This document shows, piece by piece, positions 34,913 to 43,959 of a stretch of DNA of 64,000 bases. A model generated the notes under the pieces. The model was not told the origin of the DNA, searched no databases, and saw only the letters and a list, made by a program, of their open reading frames with translations. How positions within the stretch are numbered: position 1 is the stretch's first letter; the number at the start of each line of letters is the position of its first letter. This DNA is from Streptomyces bathyalis (lineage in GTDB: Bacteria > Actinomycetota > Actinomycetes > Streptomycetales > Streptomycetaceae), in assembly GCF_015910445.1 (NCBI RefSeq), contig NZ_CP048882.1, positions 310,001 to 374,000 of the forward strand, written 5' to 3'. The position numbers were made by a program, and so were the translations under genes.

Positions 34913-36481
34913 ATGACAGAGCGTGTTGCCGGAGTGACCGGGGCACGGGCGCTGGTCGAGACGGCCGCCGCCGCAGGTGTCGAGGTCTGCTTCGCCAACC
35001 CCGGCACCACGGAGATGCCGCTGGTGACCGCATTGGACGAGGTCTCCGCCGTACGTCCCGTCCTCGGACTATTCGAGGGAGTGTGCACGGGAGCCGCGGA
35101 CGGATACGCGCGGATCGCGGGCAAGCCCGCCATGACCCTGCTGCACCTGGGTCCGGGCTTCGCCAATGGAATCGCCAACCTCCACAACGCGCGCCGGGCC
35201 AACTCGCCCGTCCTCAACGTCGTCGGGGACCACTCCAGTTGGCACCTTCCCTACGACGCACCGCTGACCAGCGACATCGTGTCCCTGGCCACTCCGGTGT
35301 CCGGCTGGGTCGGCACCATCGACTCTGCTGCGCGGACAAGCGAGGTCACCGTCGAGGCCCTGGCCGCCGCAATGACCCCACCCGGCTGCGGTGCCACCCT
35401 GATCGTCCCGGCCGACTTCCAGCAGGCGACGGTCACCGAACCGCTCGCAGCCGTACCACCGCCGCAGGCGCCGGCGCCGTTCGCGACGGGGCGTATCGAG
35501 CGGATCGCCAAGCGGCTGCGCGACGGTTCCCGCTCCGTGCTGCTACTCGGCGCGGAGACCCTCACCGCTCGCGGGCAGCGTGCGGCCCAGCGGATATCCG
35601 AGGCAACCGGCGCGAAGCTGTACAGCGAAACCTTCCCCGCCACAGCCGAACGCGGCGGAGGCCTGCCTGACCTGGACCGGCTGCCCTACTTCCCCGAGGT
35701 GGCCGTCAAGGCCCTGGCCGATGCGGAGACCGTGGTGCTGGCCGGGGCACAGGAGCCGGTCGCGTACTTCGGTTACGCCGGCGTGCCGAGCCTCCTCGCC
35801 GAGCCAGGCTCCGTACGGATACTCGCCGAACCGGGAGAGGACGGCGTAGCGGCGCTGGAGGAACTGGCGGAGGCTCTCGGCGCAACCAACGCTTCGACCC
35901 GCCGCCGCGAGCCGGACATCCAGGACGGTCTTCCCGACGGCCCGCTCACCCCCACCTCGATCGGCCGGATCGTGTCCGCCCTGCTGCCCGAGAACGCGGT
36001 CGTCTCCGTGGAGGGAGGCACCTGCGGCTACCCCTTCTTCACCGCTTCCGCACACGCCGCCCGGCACACCACGCTGACCAACACCGGCGGAGCGATCGGT
36101 CAGGGCCTGCCCGCCGCGCTGGGCGCGGCGATCGCCGCCCCAGAACGCCAGGTGATCGCCCTGCAGTCGGACGGCAGTGCCCAATACACGATCCAGGCAC
36201 TGTGGACCATGGCCCGTGAACAGGCCGACGTCGTCACACTCATCGCCTCCAACCGCAGTTACAGCATCCTGCGCACCGAGTTGAACCGCCACGGCGGAAG
36301 CCCCAGCGGACCTGCCTCCGCCTCCCTGACCAGCCTGGATCATCCCCCCTTGAATTGGCCTGCGCTGGCCGCCGGTTACGGCGTACCGGGCCAGCGGGCG
36401 GAGACCGGCGACGAACTGGCCCGTGCCCTGCGCCAGGCGCTTACAGCCGGCGGTCCGCAGCTCATCGAGATGGTCCTGTGA
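34913..36481 (+). CDS. ThDP-dependent decarboxylase, benzoylformate-decarboxylase/acetolactate-synthase family
   Basis: A 522-residue thiamine-diphosphate enzyme in three domains. Glu55 (LGLFEGVCTGAADGYAR) is the cofactor-activating Glu; the C-terminal ThDP-Mg site is QSDGSAQYT...IASNRSY, a variant of GDG-N. The middle domain (residues ~190-330) is FAD-like but degenerate. The sequence resembles benzoylformate decarboxylase-type proteins annotated as acetolactate synthase; with an aldehyde dehydrogenase directly behind it, decarboxylation of an aryl- or alkyl-2-oxo acid to an aldehyde is the best guess. ATG at 34913 with AGGAG eight bases upstream. First gene of the IclR-controlled operon. 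Confidence 0.88.
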   Translation: MTERVAGVTGARALVETAAAAGVEVCFANPGTTEMPLVTALDEVSAVRPVLGLFEGVCTGAADGYARIAGKPAMTLLHLGPGFANGIANLHNARRANSPVLNVVGDHSSWHLPYDAPLTSDIVSLATPVSGWVGTIDSAARTSEVTVEALAAAMTPPGCGATLIVPADFQQATVTEPLAAVPPPQAPAPFATGRIERIAKRLRDGSRSVLLLGAETLTARGQRAAQRISEATGAKLYSETFPATAERGGGLPDLDRLPYFPEVAVKALADAETVVLAGAQEPVAYFGYAGVPSLLAEPGSVRILAEPGEDGVAALEELAEALGATNASTRRREPDIQDGLPDGPLTPTSIGRIVSALLPENAVVSVEGGTCGYPFFTASAHAARHTTLTNTGGAIGQGLPAALGAAIAAPERQVIALQSDGSAQYTIQALWTMAREQADVVTLIASNRSYSILRTELNRHGGSPSGPASASLTSLDHPPLNWPALAAGYGVPGQRAETGDELARALRQALTAGGPQLIEMVL

Positions 36482-36492
36482 AAGGAACCCCC

Positions 36493-38007
36493 GTGCCTCC
36501 CACCGTCATCGCCTCCGCCGAGGAGAAAGTGCGGGATTTCCTATCCCCGTCCCGCCCGATGCTCATCGGCGGCAACTGGGTTCCGGCGTCCTCCGGGCGC
36601 GTTTTCGACACCGTCGACCCTGCCACCGGCGGAGTCCTCACGCAGGTTCCCGACGGCGACGAACACGACATCGACCGCGCCGTCTCGGCCGCCCGCCGCG
36701 CCTTCGCGGATCCGCAATGGCGGCGCGTGAGCCCTCTGGACCGCGGACAGCTGCTGCACCGGATCGCCGACCTCATCGAGGCCCATGCCGACGAACTCGC
36801 GCTGCTGGAGTCCCGCGACAACGGCAAACCCGTCTCCGTCGCCCGTGCCGTCGACGTCGGTACCAGCGTCAAGCTCTTCCGCTACTTCGCCGGGTGGCCC
36901 AGCAAGTTCGAAGGCAGCACCGTCCCCGTCTCGCCGCGCGGCGGCCTGCGCGTGCTGAACTACACCACTCACCAGCCGGTCGGGGTCGTCGGCCTGATCG
37001 TGCCGTGGAACTTCCCGATGGCGATGGCTTGCTGGAAACTGGCGCCCGCGCTGGCCACAGGCTGCACCGTCGTCCTGAAACCCGCCGAAGAAACCCCGCT
37101 GTCCACGCTGCGGCTGGCCCAGCTCCTCGTCGAGGCCGGAGTGCCCGACGGTGTGATCAATGTGGTCACCGGGCGCGGCGCCACCGCAGGAGCGGCGCTC
37201 GCCGCCCACGACGACGTGGACAAGATCGCCTTTACCGGTTCCACCGAGACCGGCCGCGCCATCGTCGGCGCCGCCGCGGGCAATCTCAAGAGGGTCTCCC
37301 TCGAACTCGGCGGCAAGTCACCGAACATCGTGCTGCCCGACGCCGACCCGGAGGCGGTCGCACAGGCCGCAGCCGAGGCGATCTTCTTCAACCAGGGTCA
37401 GGTGTGCACGGCGGGCTCCCGGCTGTACGTCCATGATGCGCTCTATGACGACGTGGTCGACGCGGTCGCCGCGCGGGCCGAGAAGATCGTTGTGGGGCCG
37501 GGCACCGACCCGGCCAGCGACATGGGCCCGCTCGTCTCCGCCCGGCACCACGACCGGGTCAGCTCCTTCATCGAAGCCGGACGGCGGCAGGGCGCGCGCC
37601 TCGCGGCAGGGGGCGCTCGCCCCGACCTGAACGACCGGTACGCGAACGGCTACTTCCTTCGGCCGACGGTCTTCGCGGAAGCCGACCACGGTATGCGGAT
37701 CGTGCGCGAGGAGATCTTCGGGCCGGTGCTCGCCGCGATGCGCTGGAGCGACGTCGACGACCTCGTCGCCAAAGCGAACGACTCGCCCTTCGGGCTCTCG
37801 GCGGGGATCTGGACCTCTGACCTCGGCCATGCCCATCGGATCGCCGACGAACTCCAGGCCGGCACGGTGTGGATCAACTGCTTCAACCTCACCGACCCGG
37901 CCTCCCCCTTCGGGGGGTTCAAGCAGTCCGGCTGGGGGCGCGAAATGGGCCGCAAAGTGCTCGATCTCTACACCGAGGTCAAGAGCGTCTGGGTCAACCT
38001 CGGCTGA
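36493..38007 (+). CDS. Aldehyde dehydrogenase of the aromatic operon
   Basis: A 504-residue NAD-dependent aldehyde dehydrogenase with Asn173 (VPWNFP), Glu271 (LELGGKSPN) and nucleophile Cys305 (NQGQVCTAGSR), all intact, plus EEIFGPVL and FGGFKQSGWGREMG. It resembles betaine/phenylacetaldehyde/benzaldehyde-type enzymes. The GTG at 36493 has AAAGGA upstream; it starts 11 bases after the decarboxylase stop. The pair would turn a 2-oxo acid into the next shorter carboxylic acid via the aldehyde. Confidence 0.93.
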   Translation: MPPTVIASAEEKVRDFLSPSRPMLIGGNWVPASSGRVFDTVDPATGGVLTQVPDGDEHDIDRAVSAARRAFADPQWRRVSPLDRGQLLHRIADLIEAHADELALLESRDNGKPVSVARAVDVGTSVKLFRYFAGWPSKFEGSTVPVSPRGGLRVLNYTTHQPVGVVGLIVPWNFPMAMACWKLAPALATGCTVVLKPAEETPLSTLRLAQLLVEAGVPDGVINVVTGRGATAGAALAAHDDVDKIAFTGSTETGRAIVGAAAGNLKRVSLELGGKSPNIVLPDADPEAVAQAAAEAIFFNQGQVCTAGSRLYVHDALYDDVVDAVAARAEKIVVGPGTDPASDMGPLVSARHHDRVSSFIEAGRRQGARLAAGGARPDLNDRYANGYFLRPTVFAEADHGMRIVREEIFGPVLAAMRWSDVDDLVAKANDSPFGLSAGIWTSDLGHAHRIADELQAGTVWINCFNLTDPASPFGGFKQSGWGREMGRKVLDLYTEVKSVWVNLG

Positions 38008-38047
38008 CATGGCGTCACTCAAGGACATCGTTCATCGGGAGCATCGT

Positions 38048-38842
38048 ATGGATCTCGCACTGGCGGGCCGAGTGGCCCTCGTCACCGGCGGCAGCCTGGG
38101 CATCGGCAAGGCGGTCGCCCGCGAACTCGCCCGCGAGGGCGTCAACGTGGTGATCACCGCACGCCGGAAGCCGGCCTTGGAACGGACCGCGAAGGAAATC
38201 GAGGCAGAGACCGGCAGTCGTGTGGTCACCCTCGTCTCGGACACCACCGACACCGAGTCCGTGCGGCACATGGTGCACTCGGCGGCCGCGGAGTTGGGCC
38301 GCATCGACATCCTCGTCAACGGCGCCGCCGCCCCTTCCGGGCTGGTACGCAACTCCGTCGGGGAGGCCGACCCCGAACTGCTGTTGGCCGACATCAACAC
38401 CAAGGTCGTCGGCTACTTCCGCTGCGCCCAGGCAGTCGCCCCGCACATGCAGGCGAACGGCTACGGCCGGATCCTCAACATCGGCGGACTGACCGGCCGT
38501 TCCAGTCACGCACTCTCCGGGCTGCGCAACCTTGCCGTCGTCCACATGACCAAGACCCTCTCCGACCAGCTGGGGCCCTCGGGGATCACCGTCAACACCG
38601 TGCACCCCGGAGTCGTGGAGACGGAGCACATCCACGACTTGTACGAGAAGGAAGCCATCAAGCGCGGCAGCACAGCGGCCCAGGTCGAGGCCGACTTCGT
38701 CGCCAGGACCCCGATCCGCCGGGTCCTGGAGGCCAACGAGATCGCCGAGGCAATCGCCTTCCTCTCCTCGCCCAGGGCGGCCGCGATCACCGGGGAATCG
38801 CTGGGCATCGACGGCGGCCTGACGCGCGGCATCTTCCTCTGA
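38048..38842 (+). CDS. Short-chain dehydrogenase/reductase-fold protein lacking the YxxxK catalytic residues
   Basis: A 264-residue SDR. The cofactor motif TGGSLGIG (13-20), NGAAA (91-95) and the C-terminal VHPGVVETEH and GESLGIDGG are normal. In the active-site helix, where the family has Tyr-x-x-x-Lys, this protein has Ser157-Gly-Leu-Arg-Asn161 (SGLRNLAVVHMTK), and the usual Ser of the third position is Gly in NIGGLTG. A subset of actinobacterial and proteobacterial SDR proteins shows such an RN replacement. It may bind NAD(P) yet use different chemistry or act structurally. I start at ATG 38048, after GGGAG; an upstream ATG at 38009 has no ribosome site. Confidence 0.88.
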   Translation: MDLALAGRVALVTGGSLGIGKAVARELAREGVNVVITARRKPALERTAKEIEAETGSRVVTLVSDTTDTESVRHMVHSAAAELGRIDILVNGAAAPSGLVRNSVGEADPELLLADINTKVVGYFRCAQAVAPHMQANGYGRILNIGGLTGRSSHALSGLRNLAVVHMTKTLSDQLGPSGITVNTVHPGVVETEHIHDLYEKEAIKRGSTAAQVEADFVARTPIRRVLEANEIAEAIAFLSSPRAAAITGESLGIDGGLTRGIFL

Positions 38843-38877
38843 GCCATAAGACGCAACAACCGACAGGAGTCATATCC

Positions 38878-39900
38878 ATGGAAGGAACCATCCTCGTCGC
38901 CACCGCCGGCCAGGGGGTCCTGCGCAGCTGCGACGACGGCGGAACCTGGTACCGCCTCGGGCTCGGGCAGGACATCGAGTTCGACGCCGTGGTCCGCTGC
39001 CTCGCCGTCCACCCCGAGCAGCCGAACGTCGTCTACGCGGGTGCCGACGCGGGCCTCGCCCGCAGTGACGACGCCGGCGCGACCTGGCACCGCGTCGACT
39101 CGCCGTTCAACGACCGGACCGTCTGGTCCCTGGCAGTCGACCCGACCGACCCCGACTTCATCATCGTCGGCACCGGCGCACCTTCCCGCGCCGCTGTGTA
39201 CCGCACCACCGACGCCGGCACGAGTTGGGACCGACTCCCCCCGGAGATACCCGAGTTCTGTGCGGGCGTCAGCAAGCCCCGGATCCTTACAACCGCCGTC
39301 GATCGATACGAGCCCAAGAACCTCTGGTTCGGCATCGAGGAAGGCGGGTTGTGGCGCAGCGGCGACCGCGGCGACACCTGGACCCGCATCGACGGCACTC
39401 CCGCGAGCCTTCCTCAAGGCGTCACGAACTCCGACATCCACTGCGTCCTGGTCCTCGAAGGTCCGCCCAAAACCATCGTCGTGGCGGTCGTCAACGCGCT
39501 GTTCGTCAGCCAGGACGACGGCCGGACCTGGACCCGCACGGACACCCGCAAGGAGTGGGGCATCTACTACACCCGCCTGGTCAAGCAGATCCCCGGCACC
39601 AACGAACTCCTGCTGGGCATCGGCGATGCCACGCCCGGCACCCTGACGAAGATCTTCCGCTCCACCGACCTTGCTCAGACCTGGCAGGAGTCACACCTCG
39701 ACGAGCCGGCCAACTCCACCGTGTGGGCCTTCGGCGTCCACCCCGCAGACCCGCAACTCGCCTTCGCCGGCACCAAGTACGGCCACCTCTTCCGCTCCGT
39801 CGACGCGGGCCGCACCTGGGCCAAGGAGTGGCGAGAGTTCAGCGAGATCACAGATGTGGCGTGGACACCCGCCCTCGCCCCGACCCCGGAAGGACACTGA
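38878..39900 (+). CDS. Seven-Asp-box beta-propeller protein (BNR/Ycf48-like)
   Basis: A 340-residue protein that is almost entirely beta-propeller. Seven Asp-boxes (S/T-x-D-x-G-x-T-W) can be counted: SCDDGGTW, SDDAGATW, TTDAGTSW, SGDRGDTW, SQDDGRTW, STDLAQTW and SVDAGRTW, one per blade, as in BNR/sialidase and photosystem II assembly factor (Ycf48) folds. No sialidase Arg triad or signal peptide is evident, so it is likely cytoplasmic. AGGAG precedes the ATG, and its stop overlaps the next start (TGATG). A role as scaffold or lactonase-like enzyme in the aromatic pathway is inference. Confidence 0.88.
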   Translation: MEGTILVATAGQGVLRSCDDGGTWYRLGLGQDIEFDAVVRCLAVHPEQPNVVYAGADAGLARSDDAGATWHRVDSPFNDRTVWSLAVDPTDPDFIIVGTGAPSRAAVYRTTDAGTSWDRLPPEIPEFCAGVSKPRILTTAVDRYEPKNLWFGIEEGGLWRSGDRGDTWTRIDGTPASLPQGVTNSDIHCVLVLEGPPKTIVVAVVNALFVSQDDGRTWTRTDTRKEWGIYYTRLVKQIPGTNELLLGIGDATPGTLTKIFRSTDLAQTWQESHLDEPANSTVWAFGVHPADPQLAFAGTKYGHLFRSVDAGRTWAKEWREFSEITDVAWTPALAPTPEGH

Positions 39901-40463
39901 TGAGCAGCAACCCGCACAACCCCCATGACCTCGGCATCGATCCCGACGAGCGCACCCTGGACCAGCACGAGCCGCCGACACCGCTCATCGACGAGGGGAC
40001 ACGCACCGTCCGGCCACGCGTTGTCCGCACCCACCTCTCGCTGTTCGTCCGCGACCCGGAGGTCTCGGCAACCTGGTACCAGGACGTCCTGGACATGGAG
40101 GTCACCGCGCGCGGGCCGCAGTGGGTGTTCCTGTCTTTCGGCAAGAAGCACCACGACATCGCCCTGATCCGCGCCGAGGAAGCTGCGACCGCCGGCGGCA
40201 TCGGTCTCCAGCACTACGGGCTCGAGGTCGCCGGCGACCTCGACAATTGGCGGCGGCTCTACGGGATGCTCCTCACCAAGGGGGTGCACGTCGTCAAGAC
40301 CACCGACCACAAGGTGGGCTTCGGCCTGTACTTCACGGACCCGGACGGCAACCGCCTGGAGTTCTTCCACGAGACCGTCACCGACGACGAAGAGGGCAAG
40401 CGCATCCTCGGCCTCTACGGAGCCCCAAGCGAGCCCTTCGAGGTCGAGCCGCTCTACGGCTGA
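39900..40463 (+). CDS. VOC-superfamily protein, extradiol-dioxygenase/glyoxalase-like
   Basis: A 187-residue single-module-pair vicinal-oxygen-chelate protein. After a ~40-residue acidic, Pro-rich leader comes the fold: THLSLFVRDPEVSATWYQDVLDM (first His ligand), LQHYGLEVAGD (second His) and YFTDPDGNRLEFFHE (Glu ligand). This His-His-Glu set is that of type I extradiol ring-cleavage dioxygenases and glyoxalases. Beside an MhpA-like hydroxylase and an alpha/beta hydrolase, ring cleavage of a catechol-type intermediate is the natural proposal. Its start overlaps the propeller stop by one base. Confidence 0.88.
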   Translation: MSSNPHNPHDLGIDPDERTLDQHEPPTPLIDEGTRTVRPRVVRTHLSLFVRDPEVSATWYQDVLDMEVTARGPQWVFLSFGKKHHDIALIRAEEAATAGGIGLQHYGLEVAGDLDNWRRLYGMLLTKGVHVVKTTDHKVGFGLYFTDPDGNRLEFFHETVTDDEEGKRILGLYGAPSEPFEVEPLYG

Positions 40464-40491
40464 CACCCCTCTTTCTCATCAGGAGCACGCC

Positions 40492-41094
40492 ATGCCCGAA
40501 TCCAACTTCGCCGGTTACCACGTCCGCAAGTGGTTCATACAGACCGAGGACACCCTCGCCAACGAGACCGGAGCGCTCGCTGACGGCGAGCCGGTCCGCA
40601 AGATCGTCATCGCCGCCGCAGTCCACAATCCCTACGCCGGCCGGTTCAGCAAGAACCTCGACCTGATCGTCGCCGACTCGCCCAAGCTCGGGGAGGAGTT
40701 CGGCCGGCGCATCGCCGAAGCCGCCGCCGACCGGCTCATCGAGAGTTATGGCAAGGCCTGCCTCGTCGGTGCCAACGGCGAGTACGAACACGGCAACGCC
40801 TTCCTCACCGCCGTCTTCGCCGACCCGGTGCGCGACTCGGTCGGCGGTGGCGCCTCCTGGGTGCCCTCGACCGGCAAGCGCGGCGCACCCGGCACCACCA
40901 TCGACATCCCGCTGGCGCACAAGGACGCGCTCTACGTTCGGTCGCACTACGACACGATCACGGCGACCTTCGCCGACACCCCGAATCCCGACGAGGTCGT
41001 CGTCATCTTCGCCTTCGCCACACGCGGCCGGCTGCACGCGAGGCTCGGCGGTATCCGGGCCGACGAGATCCAGGGGCAGGACGGGCTGCACTGA
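40492..41094 (+). CDS. PF06684-type (amino acid synthesis family) protein
   Basis: A 200-residue soluble protein that matches, from memory, the family labelled amino acid synthesis (PF06684, DUF1185-like): HVRKWFIQTED near the start, IVIAAAVHNPYAGRF, SYGKACLVGANGEYEHGNA, GGGASWVPSTGKRGAPGT and VRSHYDTITATFADTPNPDE. The family is conserved in catabolic clusters of soil bacteria, but its reaction is not established to my knowledge; the name reflects an old genetic observation. AGGAG precedes the ATG. The GxGGA/EHG residues could form an active site. It sits between the VOC protein and the hydrolase. Confidence 0.8.
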   Translation: MPESNFAGYHVRKWFIQTEDTLANETGALADGEPVRKIVIAAAVHNPYAGRFSKNLDLIVADSPKLGEEFGRRIAEAAADRLIESYGKACLVGANGEYEHGNAFLTAVFADPVRDSVGGGASWVPSTGKRGAPGTTIDIPLAHKDALYVRSHYDTITATFADTPNPDEVVVIFAFATRGRLHARLGGIRADEIQGQDGLH

Positions 41095-41095
41095 G

Positions 41096-41944
41096 ATGTA
41101 TGACCGCTTCACCACTCTGAACGGGCTGCGCGCCCACTACGTCGAATGGGGTGAGCCGAACCGGCCTGCCATCCTCATGCTGCACGGCCTGCGCAGTTAC
41201 GCCCGCACGTTCGAACCGCTCGCCATCCGGCTCTCGGACCGCTACCGCATCGTCGCCCTGGACGCGCGGGGCCGGGGCGAGAGCCAATGGGACCCCAGGG
41301 GCGAGTACTACACGCCCGCCTACGTCGCCGATCTCGAACAGTTCGCCGATCACCTCGACCTCGACCGCTTCATCCTGTTGGGCCACTCCATGGGCGGCGC
41401 CACCGCATACGTCTACGCCGCCCGCCACCCCGAGCGTGTCATCGCGACCGTCATCGAGGACATCGGTCCCGGTTCGTCGCTCAGCGGGGCCGGAGCCGAG
41501 CGCATCAAACGCGAAATCGCCGGGACACCCGCCGAGTTCCCTTCGCTGGATGCCGCCCGCGCGTACTGGCGTCGTATCCGGCCCGGAATCACCGCCGACG
41601 CTCTGGAATCCCGGATGAGGCACACGCTGCGGCAGGGCACATGCGGACGCTGGTTCTGGAAGTTCGACCTCGCCGGTATAGCGGCGGCCCGCCTCGACAC
41701 CGACCCAGCCCGCCAGATCGACCTCTGGCCCAGCGTGGAGGCGCTGCGCTGCCCGACGTTGGTCGTCCGCGGTGGTGATTCCGACTTCCTTCCCGCGGCG
41801 ACGGCAGCGGAGATGACCGTACGCAACCCGCTCGTGAACACCGTGGAGATCCCCGGCGCCGGCCACTACGTCCACGACGACGCGCCAGACGCCTTTCACC
41901 ACCAGCTCGAACAGTTCCTGACCAGCCTGGAGGCCGCTCCATGA
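41096..41944 (+). CDS. Alpha/beta hydrolase, MhpC-like
   Basis: A 282-residue alpha/beta hydrolase. Oxyanion strand LMLHGLRSYARTFEPLA, DARGRGESQWDP, nucleophile Ser in LLGHSMGGATA, acid Asp in RGGDSDFLP and His in GAGHYVHDD. In meta-cleavage pathways such enzymes split the ring-opened product; in other pathways they cleave esters or lactones. The ATG comes one base after the previous stop and the end overlaps the next start by four bases (ATGA), so it is translationally coupled on both sides. Confidence 0.9.
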   Translation: MYDRFTTLNGLRAHYVEWGEPNRPAILMLHGLRSYARTFEPLAIRLSDRYRIVALDARGRGESQWDPRGEYYTPAYVADLEQFADHLDLDRFILLGHSMGGATAYVYAARHPERVIATVIEDIGPGSSLSGAGAERIKREIAGTPAEFPSLDAARAYWRRIRPGITADALESRMRHTLRQGTCGRWFWKFDLAGIAAARLDTDPARQIDLWPSVEALRCPTLVVRGGDSDFLPAATAAEMTVRNPLVNTVEIPGAGHYVHDDAPDAFHHQLEQFLTSLEAAP

Positions 41945-43632
41945 GCGCACCCACAGAGTTCCGCACGCAGGTGGCGGTCGTCGGCGCCGGACCGGTCGGA
42001 GCCACCGTCGCCAACTACCTCGGTCTGTACGGCGTGGAGACCCTGCTCGTCGACCGCAGCACGGACATCGTCGACTACCCGCGCGCGGTGGGCATGGACG
42101 ACGAGTGCCTGCGCAGCTTTCAAGGCATAGGCCTCGCCGACGAGATGCTTGCCGACATGCTTCAGAACATCCCGCTGAAGATGTTCGGCGCGGACGGCCG
42201 CTGCTTCGCAGACATCCGGCCGGCCACGAAGGAGTTCGGCTGGCCAAGGCGCAACATCTTCATGCAACAGCTCGCCGAACGCACATTGCGCAAGGGTCTG
42301 GAGCGCTACCCGCACATACGACCGCTGTACGGACACGAACTCATCCGCGTGGAACAGGACGGCACCGAGGTGCGTCTGCACCTCAGCGGCCCTGACGGCG
42401 AAGGTGCCCTGGTCCGCGCTGCTTACGTGGTCGCGGCGGACGGTGGTCGCAGCACGATCCGTACCCAGCTGAACATCCCGCTGGTCGGCGAAACGAGCCC
42501 CCGTAAGTGGGTGGTGATCGAATGCGACAACGACCCGCTCGACGCCCCGTACACCGGCCTGCACTGCGATCCGAGAAGGCCGTATGTCTGCCTGGATCTT
42601 CCGTACAACTACCGCCGCTGGGAGTTCATGCTGTTCCCCGGCGAGGATGCCGAAGCGATGCTGCGGCCCGAGAGGGTCCGTGAACTGCTCACGGGACACG
42701 TACCGGATCCGGCGGCCCTCAACGTCATCCGAGCTCGCGTCTACACTCATCACTCCCGGGTGGCGAGCCGTTTCGTCGAGGGGCGGATCTGTCTCGTCGG
42801 TGACGCCGCCCACTTGATGCCGCCGTGGGCGGGCCAGGGCATGAACACCGGCATCCGCGACGCCACCAACGTGGCCTGGAAACTGGCGGCAGTGGTCAGC
42901 GGCCGGGCTCACCCGCGCATCCTTTCGACATATGACACCGAACGCCGCGCGCACGCCAAGGCGATGGTGGACCTCTCGGACACCCTCGGCAGGATCCTCT
43001 CCTCGACCAACCCCTGGGTCGCCCGCCCCCGCGACATCCTCTTCCGCGGCCTCCGCCTGGCCCCGGCGGTACGCGACTGGCTCGTGGACATGCGGTTCAA
43101 GCCGATGCCCCGCTACTCGGAGCGCGGCATCGTGCTGCACCGAGGACAAGAGGCCGGGAAGAACTGCGCCGTGGGCCGGATGCTCGTCCAGCCGAAGGTC
43201 GAAACGTCCGCAGGTCTGGCCGTCCATCTCGACGACACGCTCGGAACCTGGTTCACCCTCATCGGATACGGCACCGACCCGCTGATCCACCTCGACGACG
43301 AGTCCCGTGCCTTCTGGGACCGCATCGGTACCCGCTATGTCGCCGTGGCCGAATCCCGCTCGGGCCGCTCGCAGGGCGAACGCCCCACCTCCGCCACCGA
43401 CTCGGTCGTGGTGGAGGACCTCGACGGCTCCCTGCGCGACTGGTTCGCGACCCAGCCCGGCACGATGGCCGTGATCCGCCCCGACCGCTACGTCGCAGCG
43501 GTGACCGAACCCCTCGAACTCGCGTCGTTGAGCTGCGAGTTCGAGCGTCTGCTCTCCCCGAGTCGGAACCCGAAGGCCGAGGACCTGCCCTCATCGCGGT
43601 CGTCCCTCGAACCCCTGGGAGGTGCGTCGTGA
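41941..43632 (+). CDS. FAD-dependent aromatic hydroxylase, MhpA-like
   Basis: A 563-residue flavin monooxygenase of the PHBH family, closest in pattern to 3-(3-hydroxyphenyl)propionate hydroxylase MhpA. FAD site VAVVGAGPVGATVANYLGL, the DG motif VVAADGGRSTIR, and the GD motif ICLVGDAAHLMPPWAGQGMN are complete; GMNTGIRDATNVAWKLA follows. A C-terminal thioredoxin-like domain (IRPDRYVAA) is typical. It uses NAD(P)H and oxygen to place a hydroxyl on a phenol, preparing it for ring cleavage. Overlaps its neighbours at both ends. Confidence 0.92.
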   Translation: MSAPTEFRTQVAVVGAGPVGATVANYLGLYGVETLLVDRSTDIVDYPRAVGMDDECLRSFQGIGLADEMLADMLQNIPLKMFGADGRCFADIRPATKEFGWPRRNIFMQQLAERTLRKGLERYPHIRPLYGHELIRVEQDGTEVRLHLSGPDGEGALVRAAYVVAADGGRSTIRTQLNIPLVGETSPRKWVVIECDNDPLDAPYTGLHCDPRRPYVCLDLPYNYRRWEFMLFPGEDAEAMLRPERVRELLTGHVPDPAALNVIRARVYTHHSRVASRFVEGRICLVGDAAHLMPPWAGQGMNTGIRDATNVAWKLAAVVSGRAHPRILSTYDTERRAHAKAMVDLSDTLGRILSSTNPWVARPRDILFRGLRLAPAVRDWLVDMRFKPMPRYSERGIVLHRGQEAGKNCAVGRMLVQPKVETSAGLAVHLDDTLGTWFTLIGYGTDPLIHLDDESRAFWDRIGTRYVAVAESRSGRSQGERPTSATDSVVVEDLDGSLRDWFATQPGTMAVIRPDRYVAAVTEPLELASLSCEFERLLSPSRNPKAEDLPSSRSSLEPLGGAS

Positions 43633-43934
43633 TCGTGGAAGAGCGCGAGTACCTGGTCAGGCCAGGTGCTGTGCCGGAGTACGCCCGTCTGTGGGCCGAC
43701 CTGGGCCGGGAGCCCCAGACCCGCATCCTCGGGAATCTGCTCGGCTTCTACACCACGGAGATCGGCGACTTGAACACCCTCGTCTACCTCTGGGGTTACG
43801 ACAGCCACGAAGACCGTGCAACGCGGCGTGCGGAGCTGGCCGCCGATCCCGACTTCGCCGCCTTCCGCAAACGGGTCAGAGGCCTGCTGATTCGCCAGAC
43901 CAACCGCATTCTCACACCGGCCACTCCGCTCTGA
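43629..43934 (+). CDS. NIPSNAP-family protein
   Basis: A 101-residue dimeric alpha-beta barrel-type protein of the NIPSNAP family: EEREYLVRPGAVPEYARLW, LLGFYTTEIGDLNTLVYLWGY, RATRRAELAADPDFAAFRK. Family members are often found in aromatic-degradation operons; their role is unclear (possible isomerase or monooxygenase-like). The GTG start overlaps the hydroxylase stop by four bases. Confidence 0.88.
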   Translation: MIVEEREYLVRPGAVPEYARLWADLGREPQTRILGNLLGFYTTEIGDLNTLVYLWGYDSHEDRATRRAELAADPDFAAFRKRVRGLLIRQTNRILTPATPL

Positions 43935-43959
43935 GACCCGCAAGGAGACAACAAGAACG

